A DNA stretch of 64,000 nt, from contig JAYKYS010000004.1 in the NCBI GenBank assembly GCA_036924285.1, forward strand, positions 868,001 to 932,000, in the 5' to 3' direction. The DNA comes from Asterella californica (taxonomy: Eukaryota; Streptophyta; Marchantiopsida; Marchantiales; Aytoniaceae). A model generated the notes under the pieces. It was not told the origin of the DNA and did not search any database. It saw nothing but the letters and a program-made list of their open reading frames with translations. Below, piece by piece: positions 58,328-64,000 of this stretch. The position numbers were made by a program, and so were the translations under genes. How positions within the stretch are numbered: position 1 is the stretch's first letter; the number at the start of each line of letters is the position of its first letter.

Positions 58328-59773
58328 ATGATGGCTGCAGCAACTGCTGCCAGGCTGCCAGGAGTCATGGCAGCTGCGGCAGCGCTGGCTACCGCTGCTA
58401 CGTCTGCAGATTTTCCTCACAGATTGCAGCAGAAAACCCCTTCTACAATGTTCTACGCCGCTCATCGCCCGAACTCATCTTCCACGCTTTGTTCTGTCTC
58501 TACTTGTGAAAGTAATTCTCAGGGCTTGGGGAACACGTGTTATGCTTCTTCACTACCTTTAGCTCATGAAGTTTCTTGTGCCACCAGTCATCTCTCGTGC
58601 CCTACTCCTAAAGTTTTGTCTCAGTTACTTCCTCTCAATCTTTTCCATTCTTCACTTGTCCCTCCCCCTTCAGTGAGCTCTACATATCGTTTACCACAAG
58701 AAGAACTCCATAAACACTTCAGCGGACAAACTATGAAGTACTTGCATACCTCAGCCCTGTATGTCCCCCCTTCGCCACGATTCAATTCTTCGTACGCTTC
58801 CCCTCCATTCGAGCTTTCCTCACATCTTGCTGCATTGTTTCCCTTGGGTTCGGCCTCGTCTTCACCTTGCTCTAGGGCAGGGGCCTGGTATGCGATGCAT
58901 ACTTGGCACACACCCGCACCTGGTTCGTTGAGCACGGTTGACCCCAACGCTGGAAGCGGCAAGCCGGCTGTAACAGTCGTCTTGTTGGGCTGGTTGGGTT
59001 CACAGCAAAAGCATTTGAAAAAGTATGCTGAGTGGTATAATGCCCGAGGAATTCATGCAGTGACGTTCACAGTTCCCATGGCTGACATCCTTAGTTTTAC
59101 GATTGGTGGAAAAGCTGAAGCTCATGTGGATGAACTTGCCACTCACCTCGCCATGTGGCTGGGCGAAGAACACGGGGATAAACATTTGATTTTCCACACC
59201 TTCAGCAACACGGGATGGCTGACCTATGGAGTCGTTCTGGAAAAGCTTTTGTCCAGGGGAACTGAGTTGGTAGGTAAAATTAAGGGCTGTGTTGTCGACT
59301 CTGCCCCATCTGCAGACCCAGATCCTCAAGTTTGGGCTTCCGGGTTTTCTGCAGCTCTGTTGAAGAAAAGAAGTGTTGCTGCACAAGGACCAGCCCCTAA
59401 CGGAGGGCAATCGGTGGCGGTGAAATCTCAGCCCCACCTCGCTGAAGCAGCCTTGCTACTCATGCTAGAAAAGTTTTTTACCGTGTTTCTGCAAATTCCT
59501 GCCATCAATCAGCGGTTGACGCAGGTTGTAAATATTTTGTCAAAGCAACAGCCGGACTGCCCACAGCTTTATATCTACAGCACGGCGGACAAGGTGATAC
59601 CGGCGAAGTCCGTGGAATCGTTCATGGAACAGCAGAGACAGTCAGGCCGCATCGTTAGAGCTTGCAATCTTCACTCTTCTCCCCATGTGGATCACTTCAG
59701 AAGTTTCCCTGATATCTACGGTAAACAGGTTAGCAGCTTTCTTCAGGAGTGCTCTCCCAAGTTTGTCCACTAG
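58328..59773 (+). CDS. TMEM53/DUF829 family alpha/beta-hydrolase-like protein
   Basis: 481 residues from the double ATG at 58328. The frame is open further up, but has no ATG and runs into an apparent splice acceptor (GCTAGTCTTACAG, ending 58279), so an upstream non-coding exon is likely. Residues 1 to about 200 are Ala/Ser/Pro-rich and poorly ordered, possibly a plastid or mitochondrial targeting region. From about residue 215 the DUF829 fold is clear: VTVVLLGWLGSQQKHLKKYAEWY, GIHAVTFTVPMADIL, LIFHTFSNTGWLTYG with candidate nucleophile Ser293, KGCVVDSAPSADPDPQVWASGFSAALL, then LYIYSTADKVIPAKSVE with Asp421 and SSPHVDHFRSFP with His453/His456. Family relatives (animal TMEM53, plant DUF829) are membrane- or organelle-associated and biochemically little known. 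Activity is unproven. Confidence 0.9.
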   Translation: MMAAATAARLPGVMAAAAALATAATSADFPHRLQQKTPSTMFYAAHRPNSSSTLCSVSTCESNSQGLGNTCYASSLPLAHEVSCATSHLSCPTPKVLSQLLPLNLFHSSLVPPPSVSSTYRLPQEELHKHFSGQTMKYLHTSALYVPPSPRFNSSYASPPFELSSHLAALFPLGSASSSPCSRAGAWYAMHTWHTPAPGSLSTVDPNAGSGKPAVTVVLLGWLGSQQKHLKKYAEWYNARGIHAVTFTVPMADILSFTIGGKAEAHVDELATHLAMWLGEEHGDKHLIFHTFSNTGWLTYGVVLEKLLSRGTELVGKIKGCVVDSAPSADPDPQVWASGFSAALLKKRSVAAQGPAPNGGQSVAVKSQPHLAEAALLLMLEKFFTVFLQIPAINQRLTQVVNILSKQQPDCPQLYIYSTADKVIPAKSVESFMEQQRQSGRIVRACNLHSSPHVDHFRSFPDIYGKQVSSFLQECSPKFVH

Positions 59774-61699
59774 CACTAGGCACGAGGCTTCGACTACTAG
59801 GAGAAATTAATTGAACTGCTAAACCTCACATTGGGGTTCTCCGATCATGGATTACTCAAGGAGCTTCCCGCAGCAGCGTTAAGGCATTATTTCTTTCGAA
59901 ACGGGACGTCTTGATAAGGCCCTCTTCATCATTTTCAAGCTTTACTTCAAAGTGTAGAGATGCATGGGAAGTTGAGAGGGGAGGCCTCAAGACACTTTTG
60001 AACAAAGGGCATCCAACTACGCGGTGCTGCTGCAGCGTTATCACACGATCACTATATCCAAAGCGGGAGGGCTTCGGACAACATTTACTATTCTTCATTG
60101 ATCATGAGCGGCTGCAGGGATCGGACTGAACATGGAACCTCGCATTGGGGTATGTGACAAACAGAAGTGACGGACCGTGATGCAGCCACTTACTTCCTGA
60201 TTTAAGTTGGTAAGGCCCAAGAGATGTTTCAGTAGCAAGCAGTCGTGCATACGTGGAGGGTCTTATTCCAAACGTAGAGCCGGGGCCATTATATGATATG
60301 TTGTGAAATTAGCTCTCAGTCGTATGAGCGGACACTTTCAGTCACAGACACTTTCTCATATATCTGAGCCATTGCTCAAAGTTGTGATCCATATCTCGGG
60401 TCAAGTTGAGTTCGAATATCAAGTGCCATCTGCAGTGCATACTCACTATAGGCGTTGAGGATCGGTGCCTATATGCAACATTTTGCTGATTTTTTGGAAG
60501 CTAAATGGCTTTCGTGTTTGTCAACGAAAACTGTGCATTGAATAATGAGTTAACTTCCCACTTATTCCTCGTAATTGTGTTTTGTCTCGATGATGAGGGT
60601 TGTTTTTCCCACCGTGAAAGTTGCAACCGCGATATAATGTAGCCTGTGGTGATTGATTGCTGTCACTGGTAGGCAAAGACCTGGCAGAAACTTCGTTTAC
60701 TCCGGGGATATTGCAGGACCTGCTCCCAACCTACACACCTTCATAGGAGCATTGTGGGTTTGGGTTTGCGTCGCAGACACTGACACATATTCCTTGTGTG
60801 TCACAACCTAGGCTTAAAAGGTTTTTGACCAGTTAGATTGTACACCGACTGATGTAGCATATCTGACCAGGCATGCTCTTTTTGGTTATAGCTCCAGCAC
60901 AAGTCAGTATACGTCCAATGGAGGTAGGACTACGGTCTGCAACGTGGAAGAATTCCTAGTTTGACTACTATGTAGATTAGCAGGTTCCGATCCTGTCACG
61001 ATTTAGATTTTCGTGGGTGGAGAAGGTCAGGGAAAGGTAACTGCTTTATCAGTGACCTTGTCAAAGACAGGTACCGTGGTGGTTTACGAGGCTGCATGTC
61101 GCTAGCTTCTCCAGTGTTTGCTAAGATAGGAGTGTCTTGCTACAGTGTTTTGATCCTTCGGTTGGTATCTGGAGCTATCCAAAGGCAAATATGCGTCGTT
61201 CAAAGAAGCCCGTTATCGTTGGATCATGGACTTACCACAAACGTCATCGAGCTTTTCGCCAAGTAGTTCTAATGAGCAATGATTCGTCAAACACGCAACA
61301 GCTGACAGTGGGTCCGTTCGGTGGAATTTGCAAGTCGTGAGGAAGTCTTGTCCGTATGGACAAAGGACTGCTCCTTGCTGCCTTGGGTGACCTACGATCG
61401 ATACGCGTCATGTTTATCGTATACATGTGATACAAAGTTGCAAAGATTTACATGATCTCACCCCTAATACGTATATGGGACTTTACCCTAGCTCTTTGAA
61501 CTTTGTATTATTTTACCCCACTTCTTTTAACTTTGTGTTACTTGACTACTGAAAACATAGTAACACGCGATGCAATGAGTAGCAACGGATGGAAATACCT
61601 CATCAAGCCAAGCAACCAGTGAGGAGCTCTAAGAGCTCCTATCCTTCTTAAAATATCATATTCGTAAATCAAAATTCTTGCATACAATAGGTATACATC
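59774..61699. other. Intergenic region, no gene seen
   Basis: The 3' untranslated region of the DUF829 gene is followed by unremarkable sequence. Frames such as plus 61137-61340 begin at non-ATG codons and match nothing. A small palindrome (GAGGAGCTCTAAGAGCTCCT) lies at 61620-61639. Confidence 0.5.
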
Positions 61700-61715
61700 T
61701 CTCAAGCTAATTGGT

Positions 61716-62630
61716 TTATTTTGATCTTGAGCAAGATTTTACATCATTTATTGTAATTGCTCTCTGTAAAATAATGAAAACTCGCTCCTTTAAAACGTAA
61801 TGTAAAAAGAAAGAGAAAGTGATATCCCTTGACGTCTCCCATGATAAGTTTTGACACAATCTCAAATAAAAATGTCGAACTTCGAGATTATCGATCCTTA
61901 TATCTCCCAAGCTAGGGGATGAAGCAATGTTCCTCTTGCATACTCTTATAGCTGTCCTCACGTCTGCAACTCATTCTAGAAGATGGATGATCACTTGCGT
62001 TGCCGTCGAGTCTCATGTCAGATCCGTGACAACTCATCTTTCCGTTAGATTTGATCTTCTCTTATCATGTACAAGTTAACTTTCACTGACCTTTTCGTTT
62101 TAAAAACATGCCAATGCTCTCTCCATGTCATATAATCGCTCTCACGTGTTATAGCAAACACAACATCCTTGATGACATCATGAGTAACTATCCACTCTCC
62201 ACCACGAGGACAACGAGTAAAGTGTCGATCCGAGGTGTCGAGAGAGACACGACATTTGTAGGTGGACAATGCTGAAGCAACAGATTGGATCAAGCCTAGA
62301 CGGAATTTCATCGTTGTAGAGAAAATAGGAGTTGAAACGTTATGATGCAAGGTCGGGCTATGAGCACGAGCTCGCACCCTTGTTCGAACAAGAGCGAAGT
62401 AGAGCTTTAGTATCTGGTGAGATGGAAAGATCAACTAAGAGCACATGAAGAACATGTTGGAAGTGGTGTCTCGTCCGAGAAGATTGTAGTCCGTGAGATT
62501 CATCAATAGTTAAGATATCAAATCTGAGATGTGTCTCACGTGCCTCAAGAGTCAAACTATCTCTTGTCTCACGAAGACACATCTGTAGTTGGTAAGAATC
62601 ATCTTTCATTTCTATCCACATAGCTCTCAA
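61716..62630 (-). pseudogene. Retroelement-like fragment, unclassified
   Basis: The minus-strand frame 62045-62434 contains VSLDTSDRHFTRCPRGGEWIVTHDVIKDVVFAITRESDYMTWREHWHVF. From memory this resembles the C-terminal part of reverse transcriptase-containing proteins in streptophyte genomes (a Cys/His pattern, then THDxIRDxVxxIAR). The following sequence to 61716 can be read in a shifted frame as a continuation. It is decayed and adjoins the PHD-gypsy fragment. Class and family are uncertain. Confidence 0.35.
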
Positions 62631-62684
62631 AAATAAGTCTTTCTCGCACGAGGAAACGACAACAGAGCCAAGATGTTAAGAAGA

Positions 62685-63396
62685 TCTAATTCTATCGTCG
62701 AAAGGGTTTAGTGCAAATGTAAAGCCATTGACTAAATAAATGAAGGTGGACCAAGAGTGACAGTGAGGAGATGAGCAAGAGCGGACTTTTGTAGAACTCA
62801 AAGATAGGTTGACATCTGTTCCATCTTGAGGAGACATGTTAGAGGGGTGTCTTCCATCTACACACTGATAGGAGTATGTTGGGACTTTAAGCAATGTTGA
62901 CTCAACACGATGATGAGGAAAAGAATTTGTGATGACGTATGCAAGTCGTTCCAACAAATTGATCGAAGGCAAGATATAATTCATACGAGAAAGAATGTTT
63001 AGCGACAATGTGAGTTGTTACACACTTCGATATTACTTGAGAATCTTGAGAATCTTTTACTCTCATCTCTGATCACCAATCGTTCAAGTGGTTGATGAAG
63101 TCCAATAAACTTACATGGAAGCTTGCACGATGAACTCTGACTTACGAAAATATGATTCCAAATAGTGCATGGACTTAGAATTGCAAACTTAGATGTCGAC
63201 AGGTTGAATCGCAACCAATGCAAGAGTCAACAAAGTCAAACTAAAGCTCGATGACATGATGAGTTGATGAAGAGATGATACAAAGATGACATGTATTTGT
63301 CTTTCTTTGTGTGTTGATCGTGAACTCTAGTATGAAAAACTAGTTCATATCTTTCTCAAGTCAAAGAATAAATGATGAGTTTCTCGATCCTGAATC
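62685..63396 (+). pseudogene. Second copy of the PHD-gypsy family (RNase H segment), heavily mutated
   Basis: Aligns by eye along its whole length with 945-1642 of the first element: AAGCCATTGACTAAA, ATGAAGGTGGACCAAGAGTG, GATAGGTTGACATCTG, AGTATGTTGGGACTT, CTCTGATCACCA, TTCAAGTGGTTGATG, TTTCTTTGTGTGTTG. Most differences are G to A or C to T relative to the first copy, and many create stops. Similarity ends near 63396, before the zinc-binding region. No frame is functional. Confidence 0.9.
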
Positions 63397-63706
63397 AACC
63401 AGCCTAATATTTCGTCATCCCGGTTTGCTTACCAGTGTGGATGTATCCACAATACGGTGTAACCAATATTTTCTATTGAAACCAAGCAGCGAAGCATCAA
63501 CTTCGCATCACAGATGTGCACACGACACGTTTTGCAATGTGTAAACCTTCAACAGAAACTAAGAACCCCCAATCATACGGAGCTCTGGACAAGGGAATGC
63601 GGAATAAGAAAGTAGAAGGTGACGTGAGACTGCGCTCTGGAATTTGTCATGTTCCCTTTCACCTCAACCGTAAATGACGGACAGTGAGACTAAGCATCAT
63701 ATATAC
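63397..63706 (-). other. 3' flank of TAD3
   Basis: Probably the 3' untranslated region of TAD3 and a short spacer up to the gypsy fragment. No frame is recognised. Confidence 0.4.
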
Positions 63707-63872
63707 TTAACGAAAATTATCTTCTGATACAGAAACTTTAAATACACTGTAATGGTGATTCAAAGTTTCTTTCCCATGCAGTCTGTACCTGCTTCCTAAC
63801 GCACCATGAAGAACGTTAGGAACTCCATAGATGACCCTTCGGAATCTCTGGTGCACCAGCGCCATAGCGCAC
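63707..63872 (-). CDS. TAD3: TAD3 / ADAT3-like tRNA adenosine deaminase subunit, last exon (partial)
   Basis: Minus strand; the gene enters from beyond the right edge. From the acceptor (GGACAG, ending 63873) the exon reads CAMALVHQRFRRVIYGVP, GALGSRYRLHGKETLNHHYSVFKV and stops at a TAA (63707-63709). This matches the end of the ADAT3/TAD3 deaminase domain. The first Cys is the second cysteine of the zinc-binding PCxxC; the rest of that motif must lie in the preceding exon. TAD3 is the non-catalytic partner of TAD2. The heterodimer converts adenosine 34 to inosine in the anticodon of several tRNAs, in nucleus or cytosol, and is essential in the plants and fungi studied. The end a few residues after FKV agrees with plant homologues as I recall them. 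Confidence 0.85.
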
Positions 63873-64000
63873 CTGTCCAGTAAGGCAACGTTCAAGTTCC
63901 TTGTTAAAATGGGAGGAGGCAGATTGCTGAGAGTAAGAAACATATAGTGGAAATCAGAAACAGTCACCCGTATGGGAAGTGAAAGAGGCCAAGTATTACA
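63873..64000 (-). other. TAD3 intron, 3' part
   Basis: On the minus strand the sequence before the acceptor at 63873 is pyrimidine-containing (GCCTCCTCCCATTTTAAC, then TTGCCTTACTGGACAG). The 5' donor lies outside the window. Confidence 0.55.

Noticed and set aside
61137..61340. Plus-strand frame of 67 codons with a vaguely Kelch-like segment
   Set aside because: Starts at TTG; one possible repeat is not enough to support a domain.

Overview
The window is plant nuclear DNA. The evidence is a 13-repeat P-class pentatricopeptide repeat (PPR) gene, a plant-style heavy-metal-associated (HMA) protein, a plant-type TAD3 exon, GT-AG introns, Ty1/copia and Ty3/gypsy LTR retrotransposons with initiator-Met primer sites, and a short CCCTAAA-type telomere-like run. 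I cannot name the species. Long repeat-filled spacers with few, intron-poor genes would suit a bryophyte, lycophyte or other streptophyte, but that is inference.

Layout. 1-3.9 kb: the 3' half of a broken Ty3/gypsy pol (RT, RNase H, integrase) that ends in a PHD finger. 3.9-10.9 kb: gene-free AT-rich DNA carrying a dispersed repeat family built around paired stem-loops. 10.9-16.3 kb: a less AT-rich island with one convincing gene, a minus-strand HMA-domain protein with its own TATA box. 16.3-23.1 kb: gene-free, with several long near-perfect hairpins. 23.1-46.2 kb: a nest of decayed retroelements. It holds a repeat called Y here (three copies plus a deletion derivative, two of them forming a large inverted repeat), two opposite copies of a chromodomain-type gypsy family (W), a second gypsy family (Z), and a 1.3 kb repeat (X) found next to gag sequence of both families. 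46.5-53.2 kb: the stem-loop repeat family again, split by a complete Ty1/copia element (47033-52402, minus strand) with 227-bp LTRs and a 5-bp target duplication. 53.3-59.8 kb: the main genic part, with the PPR gene (probably two exons) and a TMEM53/DUF829 alpha/beta-hydrolase-like gene, both on the plus strand. 61.7-63.4 kb: more retroelement debris, including a second, heavily decayed copy of the PHD-gypsy family. 63.7-64.0 kb: the last exon of TAD3, the ADAT3-type subunit of the tRNA wobble adenosine deaminase, running off the right edge.

The four host genes share no obvious pathway: an organelle RNA-binding protein, an HMA protein, a putative hydrolase and a tRNA-editing subunit. Most of the sequence is transposable elements in several stages of decay. 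Premature stops in the elements mostly look like transitions at Trp, Gln or Arg codons, as expected from deamination of methylated cytosine. All calls come from reading the sequence; no searches were run.
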